A stretch of 64,000 nucleotides of DNA, taken from Pachypanchax playfairii. Taxonomy: Eukaryota; Chordata; Actinopteri; Cyprinodontiformes; Aplocheilidae. Made by a program: the position numbers and the translations under genes. The notes beneath the pieces are model-generated. The model was not told the DNA's origin. It saw nothing but the letters and a program-made list of their open reading frames with translations, and ran no database searches. The stretch covers positions 439,777-503,776 of the forward strand of contig SSNP01000014.1 of NCBI GenBank assembly GCA_006937955.1, written 5' to 3'. Numbering within the stretch: position 1 is the stretch's first letter; the number at the start of each line of letters is the position of its first letter. This document shows positions 1 to 11,983 of the stretch, in pieces.

Positions 1-1346
1 AATGTGACAAGAGATCAGCCTTTGCCGATGGTCTGTGTGTTTTACTTGCAGCATATCTGCCAATTCATTTCCTGTCTACAGTAATTTACCCAAGTACAGC
101 TCATAAAACTTTATCTTCTTCAATTGATGTATCTCGGGTCAAGAAAGGTGAAAGAATTAAAGTATATTAGTGCACCGTGTGATAGATGAGACTATTGCCC
201 CACAAACAGAAGAATATCTGACTCAGGTCAGGCACTTAGCGCTTACCTCACATCCTTTGATGCAATGGAGTAATTCAGGGGGTGGATACCATTTCAATCC
301 CATTGTACATACTATACTCTGTAAAGAAAAAAAACAAAACATGAGGTTAAATTTGTGTGTTTAATTCTGAAAAACTGCTGCTTGCAATGATCTATCCATT
401 TTATCTCCTTTATGTGACTATCAGAATCAGTCTGCTGGGACGTTTTTGTTCCTGGATATTATTCTGAATGTGCCTACACATCAAAGAGGCTCATATAGTA
501 CTCAAGGGGTCCTTCTCTGTAATGGCCTCTTTGATTTACTTTTTTTTTTACCTAATAATAAAGGACAGAAACTTTGAAAGGTCAGAACTTAATAAAAATG
601 GTATTTTGTTTGTTTTTACAACAAAGTCTTGGCTCCAGAGGGATAAAAAGGCTTAGATCAACAGTCTTAGAGAGACAGTAGTAAAGAGTACCAACTTGCA
701 ACTGTAAATAAAAATTCATAAAGCATGAAGCTGTAAGACAAAATGCTGCTAATATAGGCCTGAGTCTGAAGAGGTCAGGTGTATGTCAATTCAGTGTCCA
801 TAAAATATGCATCACATATTTTTGCAGTATATGTGAGTCTGTCTGATCCAACAGGTTGATACTGGTTTTAGTTACTGCACAAGTCTTTCATTACACATAA
901 AAGGTAGTATCCATGATCAAAAATGCCATCCACAGCAAAGGACTGACTGACCTCAGGTGGTCCATTTCTTAGACCCACCGTGTCCCAATATCTCACAAAG
1001 TTGACATGCTTTTCTTTTGTTGCTGCAAACTAAGGTATTTTTTATTTCAGTGCTGTCAGCAAATCAATGGAAAAATATGGATCATGGTTTGAAGGTGGAG
1101 AGAACAGAGAGCAGTGAGAGTAACAGTTTTTATTACTGTGATCCAGATTTGCTTTTGCATAATCCTAACATTTATATTTGTATTTAAGATGTTGGGGGTG
1201 TTTGGTAGAAAAATAAGTGTTTTATTTTTCTGCTAAGGTAATTTTTTTTCTGACTTTTGCAGTTCAGTTTTACTCTCTCTTTCTTACTTTCTTGCTATGA
1301 TGATGTCATCCAGAAACTCCTTTTGGTTTCAGTTCATTGTACATCT

Positions 1347-1366
1347 TTTTCTCTCTCTCTCTCTCT
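1347..1366. repeat. (CT)n microsatellite
   Basis: About ten CT dinucleotides in a row, directly before the CpG-rich block at 1370-1600. Confidence 0.85.
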
Positions 1367-1369
1367 ATT

Positions 1370-1600
1370 CGCACCCCTTTATATTCCTCTCTCGGCGAGG
1401 CCGTAAATCATTATAATCCATGATCGTGGCCTGGTCTCACCCCTAACTACGTATAGTATCCTCACCCTCCAAAGCGTCCCCGGGGCACTCATACCATATA
1501 AAAATAGATCTCTATCTCAGCGCCACCACAGACGAGGTCGTGTCATATAGAAAATGACTAATTCTGCAGCCGGCCCGACAGGGTAATTTTGCTGATAAAG
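1370..1600. promoter_or_regulatory. Candidate conserved noncoding element
   Basis: The block is richer in CpG and GC than the surrounding intron and has no repeat or coding character. It contains homeodomain-like cores (AAATCATTATAATCC at about 1407-1421) and a TCCCCGGGGCA stretch. Undecayed CpGs within a fish intron suggest selection, but conservation itself cannot be seen from one sequence. Confidence 0.35.
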
Positions 1601-3055
1601 GGAGAGGAGGAGGAGGCTGGGGGCACATAATCATCAGAGACATAAAGAGACAGGGAAAAGAGGAGGAAGAGGTGGAAGTAAAGAAGCAGGAGACAAATCT
1701 AAGTGGGTCAGACTAAGAACTGAAATACAACTACGTAGTTAAAAGGCAATTTATCAACATCACTGATTACGATGGGCAATACCAACTTCCAACTCGGCAG
1801 CATGGAACATTTCAGGAATAATGCATTCTTTCAGTTAAGATTCTCTTGCATGGATTGTTCAAACTTTGGTTAATTTTGATCACATTGGACACACAAATTT
1901 TCTGTTTAAAACAAACTGTGACTCAATTTGAGCTCCTTTTGGAAACCGGTTTCTAAAATGTTACTTTTTGCTTCAAAATAGTTTTGCAATGATAATTCCT
2001 CCCACTGAAAAAAGCCAGCTATGGAGTTTACCAGTGAAATCACAACTACTAATTTGTCTTTAAGCGATACAGTGATTAACAGTTAACCAGTAATGCTTAA
2101 AAAAGAGGATGTAAATGGAGCAAACCCACAAGTAGACAGAAATTTATTTTGTGACATTCTATTGGTTAGGAGAATTTTGACAGCAGTTGCCCAGTAATGT
2201 CTAGATGTGGTTAGAAATCGTGTCAATGCCAGAAAATCTCACTATGCCACATAGCATTAAAATCTACTGGAGACAAGATGGATGGGGTCAGTCACTGTGG
2301 TCCCCCCCACCCTCCCACCCCCACCAGCTTCTCTGTCTGCAAGCCATATCTGTGACACAATAACTCTGCTTGGATTGGCTGAAGGTTTCACTGACACGCA
2401 TGAGGTCTGATACGTATTTATTCTGAGATCATCAGATCTGTTATCTTGTGTGGTTACCTCTCCCAAAGGGCATGTAATGTATCTGATTTCCCTTTCTGAC
2501 AGCTCGGTTTCCATGGCTCCCAACACGTGTGTGTGTTTTATTTCCAGTATTCTTCTTCCTTTTTTTTCCAAGTACTATAATTAAAGACTTTAGCACAAGG
2601 TGTACTTTAGTAATAACTTGTAGGAAGTTCTAAAACTTTCCTTAAACTATTAAGTTATCGCTAGTTTCTTGTGTGGGGAAGTGTGAAAGTAATTATATAG
2701 TTGTGTAGATTGTTGTTCAATTTTCGATGGTACCTCATGTACTTACATCATGTACATCACAACATCAGCTGACAAGTTATAGCAAGAGATAAAAATTAAG
2801 ATAAAACTCACAAACACATATGGAGACATTCAAGCTAACTTTTTTGATGCTATCCACTGTCTCCAGTGAAACAGCATCTGGTTTCAAATTACCACTGAGC
2901 GAAAATCAGATTGATTCAACAAATCTATAAAGACAGATCAATTTTCTCCATGTGACCCATCCTATACCTTCCCTACCAACATTAACCTCACAAAAACACA
3001 GCTGACCTGGTGCACACTGGAAGCAAACATAAAAGCCTTTGCAGGGAAAAGAAAA

Positions 3056-3080
3056 TAATAAATAAATAAATAAATAAATG
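3056..3080. repeat. (AAAT)n microsatellite
   Basis: Six AAAT units in tandem, AT-rich and simple. Confidence 0.8.
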
Positions 3081-4022
3081 TATATAAATTGTTTGCTTGA
3101 CTGTGAATTCTCATTGTTTCTTTCGTTGAAAAGAATATTTGCGTTAAAATCCTTCACAGTTGTAGCAGAAGGGGCATTAAGCAGTGATTTATTTATTTTT
3201 TTTCAGTTTCAAAGAGGAAATTATAAGTTATAGAGTCCATATAGTTAGATTCTTTCAAAGCATTAAAACCCCTTCACCTCGTGACCCCACCAAGAATCTG
3301 CGTTAAAATTTAAGTGAAGGTTTTATAAATATGTAAATGAAATTTCAACAGTAACTACTCAATCAATTTTGTGTTAAATGATCACCCCTCCCCCTATAAA
3401 GTCAGTGTTTTGCTGCCAGTTTAAGAAACAACAGCATGTAACTATTATTACAGTCAGCCGCTGTGAAGAATTTTTATGTCAATCCATTTAAGACTGAACA
3501 CGTCTCATAAAAAATACTGATGACTGACCTGCTAATAAGATTGGTCACAGTGGTTGTAAGAGGCCTATGATTTGCAAAAGTTGTATTTTAATTGTACCTT
3601 TGTTTTCCCACTGTGGGGTATTTTTGGCAAAGAGAAAAAATGACACTGAAATTTGACTCTATAAACCTGGCAATTACTGTCTTTTTAGGGTTAAGATGAC
3701 ACTTAATTACTGCTTTTTAGCACTTCATTACGGTATTTGATATTAAGTATTGAGAACCCCAAGGCAACAAGGCAGCAGCATGTTTCCAAATGACTTACCC
3801 AGAATATAATAAATTGTTTAAAGGGTTGCCATGCTCCAAAGATAAATATTTGTATGGCACAGGGTCAGGCCCAAGCCTACACTTTGTATTGTAAGCAGTC
3901 TAGTGAGGATGTAGGCGCTGTGTGTGAAATTCCTTACAGGAGAGTCATGGATCACAGAACTTTGCAAAGTGCCTTTGTTAGAGCAATGAACAAGACAGGA
4001 ATATACTCAGTCTGAGACCTAC

Positions 4023-4138
4023 CTTGACTTTTTGCGGGTTCCTCCAGTGCTCCTTGAGAACACTTTTTGCAGTCATGTTGCTTGGGAGAGTCACCACTTC
4101 GTTGTTACCTTCTCTGCATGTAAGCTCACACTCCTCAC
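4023..4138 (-). CDS. pappa: pappa in-window exon 17: CCP5, last exon in the window
   Basis: This 116-bp exon codes residues 1017-1055. EECELTCREGNNEVVTLPSNMTAKSVLKEHWRNPQKVK-type sequence aligns with the CCP5 end of PAPPA, with an N-M-T sequon. The acceptor is CCATACACAG at 4140-4139. The donor is AAG|GTAGGT at 4022, phase 0. The last ~90 residues of the protein (end of CCP5, LNR3 and C-terminus) must lie to the left. I found no exon for them in 1-4022. Confidence 0.93.
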
Positions 4139-4311
4139 CTGTGTATGGGATAAGAAGATCAAAAGACTGAGGGAGCATGAATCACCTGGAGATATAAGAC
4201 TTGTGCATCATACCATTCACCCATACTTTAAAGCTAATGCTAGAGAAAAGGCCTGAAAGAAAACTACATTTCCTCATTTGTAAAGGTGGTTCTCTTTTTT
4301 TCAATACAAAC

Positions 4312-4459
4312 CTATGCCGTGTCCTCGCTTGCATGAGTACTGCAGGCTGTAATGCAGGTTTTGAGGTAAAGAACATTGGCCTTTGGCACTTGGGCACAAG
4401 CGGAATGACCCAGTCCAGTTTCCATCCTTCCTACAGCGGATCGCATTGGACCCTGGACC
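4312..4459 (-). CDS. pappa: pappa in-window exon 16: end of CCP4, start of CCP5
   Basis: This 148-bp exon codes residues 968-1016. GPGSNAIRCRKDGNWTGSF closes CCP4 (NWT is a sequon). GQCSLPQNLHYSLQYSC and GHGIG begin CCP5. The acceptor is TTATTTCCAG at 4461-4460. A second AG seven bases further in (after GGTCCAG) is a weaker alternative that would need a different donor to keep the frame. The donor is ATAG|GTTTGT at 4311, somewhat weak, but required by the phase of exon 17. Confidence 0.92.
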
Positions 4460-5044
4460 CTGGAAATAACACACATATTTACAGACAAACAATCAACCTC
4501 ACACACACACACGCACACACACAGTGGTACACAAACACGGCCGAGCCAAGGACATTGAGATGGCATCGCATTGCATACAGAGAAATACAATACAATTTTT
4601 ATCAGGCCTCCAACCAACAACGCCTGAGAGGCAGAACAGATTAAAAGGTGTATACATTTCAAAAGTTTGTGGTGGCAGAGCTATTCTGGAAATCAATAGC
4701 AATCTAATTAGCACGGCATCAAATTGAGTAGAGCTAAGGGAGACAAGGAGAAAAACAGGCATAGGGAGGGCAGTGTGAAGAGCAAGTCATACAAGAGTTT
4801 ATTTGTAGAAAACAGAATTTCTCGCACAACTTTTTTTTTTTATCAGCCATTATTGTAAAATATTACAGTGTGCAAATCCTAGACAAATCTGTTTGTAGCA
4901 ACATTTAGAAGCAAAAAGGGAGAATAGATGTAAAGACAAAAACAATGGGGGACGTTTTTATAACTAAAAGATTATTAAAGGAAGAATGGAAAGAGAGGAA
5001 AGAGATGGACAGACCTGCTTGCATGAAGCGTGCAGCAGCCTCAC
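4460..5044 (-). other. Intron 15-16 of pappa
   Basis: A 585-bp intron with a CA microsatellite at about 4499-4523. Several overlapping open frames on both strands here have no recognisable content and are shadows. It includes the 30 bp between the two candidate donors of exon 15. Confidence 0.85.
4499..4523. repeat. (CA)n microsatellite
   Basis: A run of about 12 CA units with one CG interruption, inside a pappa intron. Confidence 0.85.
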
Positions 5045-5249
5045 CGTATGGGCAGAGCCTTTTGCAGCAGCAACAGCAGGAATACCAGCAGCATCAGAGC
5101 AGTTGAGTCTGCAGACGCTGTCGAAGCGGAAGCCGTCAGTGCAGCGGTAGGAGCCGTGGAAGATGGGTGGTGGAGGGTCACAGGTCACTGGCTCACATGC
5201 ACCCTCCAGCCAGGTGCCATCCTCCGTGCACTGGCGTTTAAATGCACGT
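5045..5249 (-). CDS. pappa: pappa in-window exon 15: end of CCP3, most of CCP4
   Basis: With the preferred donor (ACG|GTGAGG at 5044) the exon is 205 bp and encodes residues 899-967. RAFKRQCTEDGTWLEGACEP ends CCP3. VTCDPPPPIFHGSYRCTDGFRFDSVCRLNC opens CCP4, followed by an Ala-rich stretch (AVAAAK). A second in-frame donor, CAG|GTCTGT at 5014, would lengthen the exon by 30 bp, adding ten residues with one unpaired cysteine. The 5045 end is preferred because it keeps the CCP cysteine count even. The inter-cysteine loop is longer than in human PAPPA with either donor. The acceptor is TTCAATTTAG at 5251-5250. Confidence 0.86.
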
Positions 5250-5342
5250 CTAAATTGAACGAGGATGATTAATTCCACATGAAGCTTTGTTTTGGATTTA
5301 TTTAGCCATATGAACAAATCAACAACTTTTGTCTTTCTTTAC

Positions 5343-5544
5343 CTTTTGGGTTTGTTTTTAACGTGGTAGCCTGGCTTGCACTTGTACTTGCAGAGGGTGC
5401 CAACTTTGAGACCCGTCTCGTTGCAACGCTTTGTTTGCAGCATGGCATTGGGAACAGGAGGAGGGGCAGGACAACGAAGCTCACAAAGAGCTTCTGGGAA
5501 AGACCACAGACCATCTTCTAGGCAGGTGAGAGTGTTGTTTGTCC
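5343..5544 (-). CDS. pappa: pappa in-window exon 14: end of CCP2 and most of CCP3
   Basis: The exon is 202 bp and covers residues 832-898. NNTLTCLEDGLWSFPEALC closes CCP2. CPAPPPVPNAMLQTKRC, GTLCKYKCKPGYHV and the basic NKPKR start CCP3. CCP3 and CCP4 bind cell-surface glycosaminoglycan in human PAPP-A. The Lys/Arg cluster here, continued in exon 15 (RAFKRQC), fits that role. The acceptor is CATCTACAG at 5546-5545 and the donor AAAG|GTAAAG at 5342. Only 93 bp of intron separate it from exon 15. Confidence 0.95.
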
Positions 5545-6121
5545 CTGTAGATGAAACTAAAAGTTTAAATAAACTATTGCTGAACATGTTTGGTCATTTC
5601 AGTTTTGTAGTATACTTATAAAATGTTATCATTAAAGATAAATTATTGAAGTGTCTTTTTTAGATTGTGTCATAATGCACATGCTTAAAAAATATATATT
5701 TTTCTAAATAAAAGCAAAAGAATAAATAAAATAAAAAATTAACTATTTGAAAAGTCCCAATTTTTGCTTTATTTTTAATAACGCCTTGAAAAAAAGTGAC
5801 ATCCCAAATTCCACATTCGATCCAACCAACCAATTACTATGTTTATTTTTTCTTTTTTACTTTTAAACTGTGATGTCACTTGAAATTAGCTAAATCCAGG
5901 AATTAGACATTCTGTTACTGAGTGGCTCTCCCAGGATTTGCAGGCTGTTTGCTCTGGTTCAGTTTCTGAGTTTTAGGTGTTGATGATGATTTGATGGTTT
6001 CTTTCTTCCAACAAAATGATCTTATAGGCATTTTTAAAGCAAAGTTTGCAAACAATCTTTAAAGGATATTTTTAGAACCATTAGATAACATGCATCTTCA
6101 GTTTTTTTTTTTTAATCTTAC
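5545..6121 (-). other. Intron 13-14 of pappa
   Basis: A 577-bp AT-rich intron. Nothing recognisable beyond poly-T and poly-A stretches. Confidence 0.85.
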
Positions 6122-6305
6122 CTATTAGCTGGGCGGGTTCTCGACACTGAAAAGTACTTCTCCTGCCATAAGTAGTGCCCTCTGGGAAGCTAAAATGAGC
6201 AGGGTGAACATGGTATTTGTCTGGCAGACCACAATCCACAGGCTCACATGAAACCTGTTTGTTCCACTTTCCATTTGCGCAGGTTATCGTCACTGAAGAG
6301 TCCGA
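6122..6305 (-). CDS. pappa: pappa in-window exon 13: end of CCP1 and start of CCP2
   Basis: This 184-bp exon codes residues 771-831. SVTITCANGKWNKQVSCEP closes CCP1, and VDCGLPDKYHVHPAHF opens CCP2, which continues to FQCREPAQLI. Two positions that are cysteine in human PAPPA and PAPPA2 are Phe810 (TTC, 6188-6186) and Ser820 (AGT, 6158-6156). Each is one base change from a Cys codon. They are probably a bonded pair, so both partners of one disulfide seem to have been lost together. The acceptor is CTTTCCAG at 6307-6306 and the donor ATAG|GTAAGA at 6121. Confidence 0.94.
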
Positions 6306-6723
6306 CTGGAAAGTAAGATAAGATGTGCAGTTAGGTTTGTGTCAAACGAAGCTAGATGTGTGAGTAATAACAGATTATCCTGTTTCATCAGATCTATGTA
6401 TAAGTATAAACTGACACGAGCCTTAATATGTGCACTGATGTAACAGATTGATGTGCCACACACACTTTATAAATGTTTACCTCACTAAAAAAGACAACAG
6501 CAATTCAGCATTCTCTCCTGTCAGTGTGTAACCTAACAGAGCTTAGTAGTGCTTAGCTCACCGTATGTGAGTAAGCTTCACATGCTACTCAGCAGCTCAA
6601 GTAACTGGTGATGGCATATGTAAGGTCAAGTCTCGCTACACGGACAACTGATATCCACCAACTGCACAATCAGCCCTGACCCAAAACAGATTGATTCAGA
6701 GGAAGTGTGACAGCTTCTGATAA

Positions 6724-6748
6724 ACACACACACACACACACACACACA
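6724..6748. repeat. (CA)n microsatellite
   Basis: About twelve uninterrupted CA units. Confidence 0.9.
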
Positions 6749-8482
6749 GAGGAAAATGTCCCCAACTGCAACACCAAACAATTAAACCAAACAAACCTTC
6801 ATCACTTAAAAGGTGCATACAGTTACACCCCCCTTTTTTATTGTTGTTGTTGTTACATTGTATTTTAAAGTGCAATTAAATTCAAATATTATCTCGTTTT
6901 TAGATTTTTTAATTAACAATTGACCTATAAAAAGAATATTAATAATAATGAGATATATTAGGCTTAACAAATGCAACATTTATTACTGCAGTTACTTACA
7001 AATTTATTTATTCTAAGAGGACAAAATATAACGTGTCATATCATATTGTGTTATTTATTATTGGATTATATTATGTTCTATCATTTTTGTATTGTATTCT
7101 ATCATAATGCATTTTACTTTAGAGTACATCATATTGTTTGCCATTGTATCATATAATTTTGGTCCACATATTGCAATATACCATATATCATTATATACTT
7201 TTGTTATTTTTTTCATATCATATTGTATCATTTTGTTAACACACTTTATTGACTCGTAAACTAACATTTTGTAACATTTGAGTTTTTTTTTTTTCCACCT
7301 ATGTAAAATAATGAGTGGTAACTTCTTCATTGCTTTTTCCTGTGCATGTTTAGCTTCTCTAACATTTGCAAGCCTACATGGTGCTTTCTGTGACTGGGCT
7401 TCTACATGTTCTCGGAATGTGGCGGGAAACTGGAGAAGCCGGAGGAAATCTGCACATAGGACGAACACGCAAAAGTCGCAAGAAACCGACTAGCAAGAAA
7501 TCCAACCCAGTAATGCAAAGAACACGTGAAAAAAACAAGTTGTGCTGCTCCCACTCTTTCATTACATAATGACAATCATGTTTAATTCTTTTTCCCCGTT
7601 TGTATTTAAAGTCCTAAATGTATTTTTAGTAATTTTTTCTCATTCTTATAAATGACTTGGCTTGCAGCAAGATATTTGCAGAGACGAGACCAAAACAGGG
7701 AACTTCTGTATCGTCTAAACCTCAACTGCTTTCATCATCTTCCATTGAACTGCTCCGTGTAATGCAAAAGGAATGCTCAGATTGATTGTTGGGCCAAAAA
7801 TTCAAACAATAAAGCTGGTGTAGCTCAATCATTTTGACTTTCTCTTCCAAAAAAAGAAGGGGGGAAAAAAGGAATCCTCTGTTTTCACCATCAATAACAT
7901 TACATGCCTGTTTGGGTCAACTTTAATTACACACATCTTTTTAAGGAGAAGCCAAACTTTGAGGTCAAACAAGCTGGACTCATTTAACATGACATATCTA
8001 TTGCTTCATAACCTTCTCCCTTCTTTTGTATAACAATCTTTCATCTTGATCCGATTATGATACCAAATAACAGTATCAGGTTCCCTGAAAATAAATAAGC
8101 TCATTTCATATTTGGATATCCAACAAAGTACCATATGTATTGCATGTGAGTGCCCTCTGAAAAACAACTCGGTGAGTTAAATGACTCACTCGTGATGGAA
8201 GGATGTGAACAAAGTCTGCGGCATTTTGTACTCAAACGCCGACTTGAAAATGATGCACAGATCACATGTCCATATGTAAATCTGTGTTGCGTGGACCACA
8301 TTCAAAAATCTCTATAAAAACAGACATGCAGGGAAAAGACACCACTGTAGCAGGAGTGTACATAAGTATGCTCAAAATTTTTTAAAAATCTGTCTTGCCT
8401 TTTACACTGACGCAGCTGGGATTATCTTTCTCATCTTTGGCACATAAAACCCAAATGTCTGTTTTTTTTTCTCAAAAGTAAG

Positions 8483-8760
8483 TCAAAATGTGGACTTGTC
8501 TGACCCTGGAACATGTGTCTGCCATCTTTCTATGCACCTCAGTTGAGCTTGTGCAGGGAGGACTCCCGGGTGTTTCTGAACGGACTTGATATATGGCTTC
8601 CTTCTTGCGTAATGCTGTTTCAGGTTACATTTCTGATTGCTGTGGTAGACTCTGTTGACTGACAATAGTTTACCAAGGTACTCCCAGCACATGTGGTTAT
8701 TTTGAATAAGAGTTTTTATGGAGTACTGTCTAAAAACTCAAAGGGGTCATCAAGTAGTTG
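8483..8760 (-). mobile_element. Tc1/mariner-like transposase fragment, decayed
   Basis: The minus strand reads YARRKPYIKSVQKH and, further on, a GSDKSTF stretch. This corresponds to the KKPYxxxxxKxxRLxWAxxH and WSDES region around the first catalytic Asp of Tc1-type DD34E transposases. The expected Trp and Glu of WSDES are changed (Gly and Lys). No terminal repeats or flanking TA pair were identified, and there is no intact frame. It is an old insertion in intron 12-13 and surely inactive. Confidence 0.6.
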
Positions 8761-11700
8761 TCATTTTAGCCTTTTCACATCTAGATTTTGTTCATATGGA
8801 CCATCTATTATCCAGTAGAGCTCCAGGAATGTCTTCAGTCCAAACCCACCAAATCATTAAAACATGTTTTAGTAGTTTTTGAAGATTTACTTTAAAATTT
8901 CATTTTTATTTAGTTTTTTTGCAGAGGTTAACTGCACTTTCTTCTTTCTTGCTGCACCAAAATAAATTGATAAGATCACAAATTTCTTATGAGCCTGTAC
9001 AATTTTGACACTTTGCAGAAGAGAGAAAATCTGCAACAAATTCAAACCCGTGAGCCCAATTTTTGTTTGTAAAATTAATTTCAAAAGTATATTGTGCAAT
9101 GATTCAAATGTCATTCAAGTCTCAAAATTGATAGGACATTCATGTATATCATGAATACATCTAAACGTTTGACTATTATTTTCTATCTGTATCAGCACTC
9201 CGACAATAAAGTTTAATTGGTTTGTCGATAAAACCTAATTTAGTTCAATGACATTTTAAAAAATGTGTGAAAAAAGTAGTTTTTTAACTAACAGGTTGTG
9301 TAAAGTTATGTTTATGTTTAAATAGGTCAAGTTGATATTTTTTCTTCAACATTTTTTACAAAAATCTGCTGTGTTTTTTTCTAGTAATGATTTGATCAAG
9401 TTTTGTTACCTAAATAAATTCATACAAACAAAAAAAAATCCTAAAAAAAATAAATAAGTGACATCCTAATATGAGGCATTTCAACGCTAACTGAAAGCCC
9501 TATACAGCAATGCTAACATAAATAATTAGATATGTACTTTCACTGTTTAATGCTCTTTTGAAAGCCCTCACAGAACAGTTTCTAATGGAAAACCTTTACA
9601 TGGAAATATATTTGGCTAGGATGAATGCACTAGTAGGATATATTAGTCTTTACACAGAAATCTGGAAATCAGAGTGCGCAGAACAGTGGCATGTTATTGA
9701 GAGTCTAACAGAAGCCAGAAGCAGACACACATCCAAGTCTTTCTTTGTAGGTCTTCCAGGTCACGTTAATCCAAAAGGCAACTTTTGAGAAGCCAAAAAA
9801 ACATTGCATTTTTCTTCCAGTTTTCTCTTTTTTGATCTACATCAATTGGGGGGTACCATGTGCGATTAATTTATTCATTCACTTTGTGTAGAAAATATAG
9901 TTTTTCTCAATAAAAAATTCACTTTTTTTCTGCCATAAAAACTAATAAGAGCCTTAAAAGCCACAAAATCCCACAGTGAGAAATGTATTAGCCTTAAAGT
10001 AACAAAACACCATCACACTAAGACCACCGGAGAGGGACACCAACCCCCTGCAACCCCAAACAGGGACAGGTGCATGCATTGATAAAACAGGTGTGTTATC
10101 CTGTAATTCATGGCAACAAAATTATTTATGAAATTGGCTTCTGAGACTCTTACTCTACATTAAACAACACTCGTGCTTCTTGGGGCAAATATAATATACC
10201 TGCAGATTTCATTTATTTATACGTGATTGAAAGCTGCAATTAGAACTTTATTGTACCCCACGGACACTGGTGGTGGTGGAGGGGTGTTAATTATTGGTAT
10301 TATTACAGACAACATACAGGTTCAATCTCAGTTTTATTCCTAACTTTTAAATTTACAGATTGTGCAAAACTACCAGCTATCCTTATCACTGCTATATGTT
10401 TTAAAACACAGACGATGATCAGTGAGTTGTGTCAAAGGCAAGAGATTATGGAAAAATTTATGATCAGTGTTCTCTGCTTTTCTTTCTGCCTTTTTAAAAA
10501 AATCGTATCACTACACATTGGTTGATTGAGCAAAATCTGAATTGTTAAATGTCACTTTTGAATGCAAAATTTAACAAGCTTATTCTATTCCACAAAAGAA
10601 AACTCAAGCACGCATAAATCTAAACACTGTATGAAAAGAAAAAAAAATTTGCCCCAAAATTCCAGTGAAATTGCTCATCAGGCATCTGTATTTGACCCTA
10701 CAGCAATGAACTTTGAACAAAAATTAGCAATAATGGTGCAATTGCAGACTTCCTTAGAACATATCAGCCAATAGATTCCAAAAGTAAAAACTTTTGCCAC
10801 TACTTTGTGGATATTAGGTTAAACTATTAAAACCGGAAATTACTGATTCATGCTGGACCGTGTTCAACAGTATGGAGATTCTAAAAAGGAAAACCCTGTA
10901 GGTAAAAGATGTGTCTCGATCAGTGCCAGCACTCAGTGTTCCTTTACCACTTCAAAGACGGAGAGATAGGGGGTTGGGGTGGGGGCCGGCAATAAAACAT
11001 GCACAAGCAAATCAAGCATGTGAGGGGGAATGATTTGTTCCTAAGATAGCAGCTAAGAAGGTGGTGTTCCCAGAACCGCTTTGACATCAGTGAAAAAAAA
11101 GAATGTAATTGGCTAATGAAAGGAAACAAGACTGTGTGCACTTCTCAACCTTTGCATGGAACTCTGTGTGTTTGCATGAGCGCCAATGAAAAAGGACGCT
11201 CAGTTACAAGTGATAAAATGCCTAATGAGGGAACAAGTAGTAACTAATTGTGTAGTTTTCAGATTCATTTACCTAATTTAAACTTGTTTGTCTCGAGCCT
11301 TTAACAGCTCATCACTTTGGCAGGAAGTAGCAGAACTGCCATGTAAGTGAATAACTAAATACGTTTAAAAAAACAAGACCTAATACACCGATTTGCTTAG
11401 AACTTTAAACCCTGCAAAGATAACAGAGCTGAAAAAAAGAACTTTATCTGAAACTTTCAGTCTTTGGAAATGATATGGTCTAGATACAGTTCTGTGGAAA
11501 AGTTACCAATCCTCATTTTTTCATTAACTTCAAAAAAATAAAACTTACTTGACATTTTTGAAATTGAGCTTGATGAAGAGTTTCTAGGCTTTCTGAGTGC
11601 CTTTAAATTGTGTTCATATTTTACATATATATTTCTATTTTTTCACATTTTTTTTCAAGTCCTAAAAATTTGAACAATAAATCATGGAGAAAAAGAAAAT

Positions 11701-11983
11701 AACAAAGCAAAAGAGTGTAATTACAACCACTGATCAGTTATCCACAGTGTCTTTGTACATTTGGGGATTCAATTTCAAAACTGCTTGTTGCAAAGATATG
11801 ATTTGGAAGTTTTTGTTGACTCAAACTAAAAAATTTTGAGCAAAGTGAAAACAATTTGAGAGGTGGAAAATTACAATTTTCTACCAGCAAAGTTTTTTCA
11901 TTGTAATTTACAGAAACTGTACACGATTTGCTGATTCATCACACACAATTTGAATGAATGAATACACATCGGGAAAACACTGA

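Larger units (their letters stand above)
1..4022 (-). other. 3'-side intron of pappa (partial)
   Basis: AT-rich intron DNA after exon 17 that continues past the left edge. No coding sequence for the expected LNR3 and C-terminal residues was recognised. It contains a CT microsatellite at about 1347-1366, followed by a CpG-containing unique-looking block (about 1370-1600) that may be a conserved noncoding element, and an AAAT repeat at about 3056-3080. The short open frames here have no recognisable protein content. Confidence 0.7.

Noticed and set aside
1..4022. Search for the last pappa exons (LNR3)
   Set aside because: No Cys-rich exon with matching phase-0 acceptor was recognised. The open frames at 2257-2571 and 2906-3157 do not resemble the family.
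4201..4762. Overlapping open frames on both strands around exon 16
   Set aside because: Shadows of the pappa exon and of the CA repeat. Only the minus-strand frame at 4459-4312 matches the protein family.
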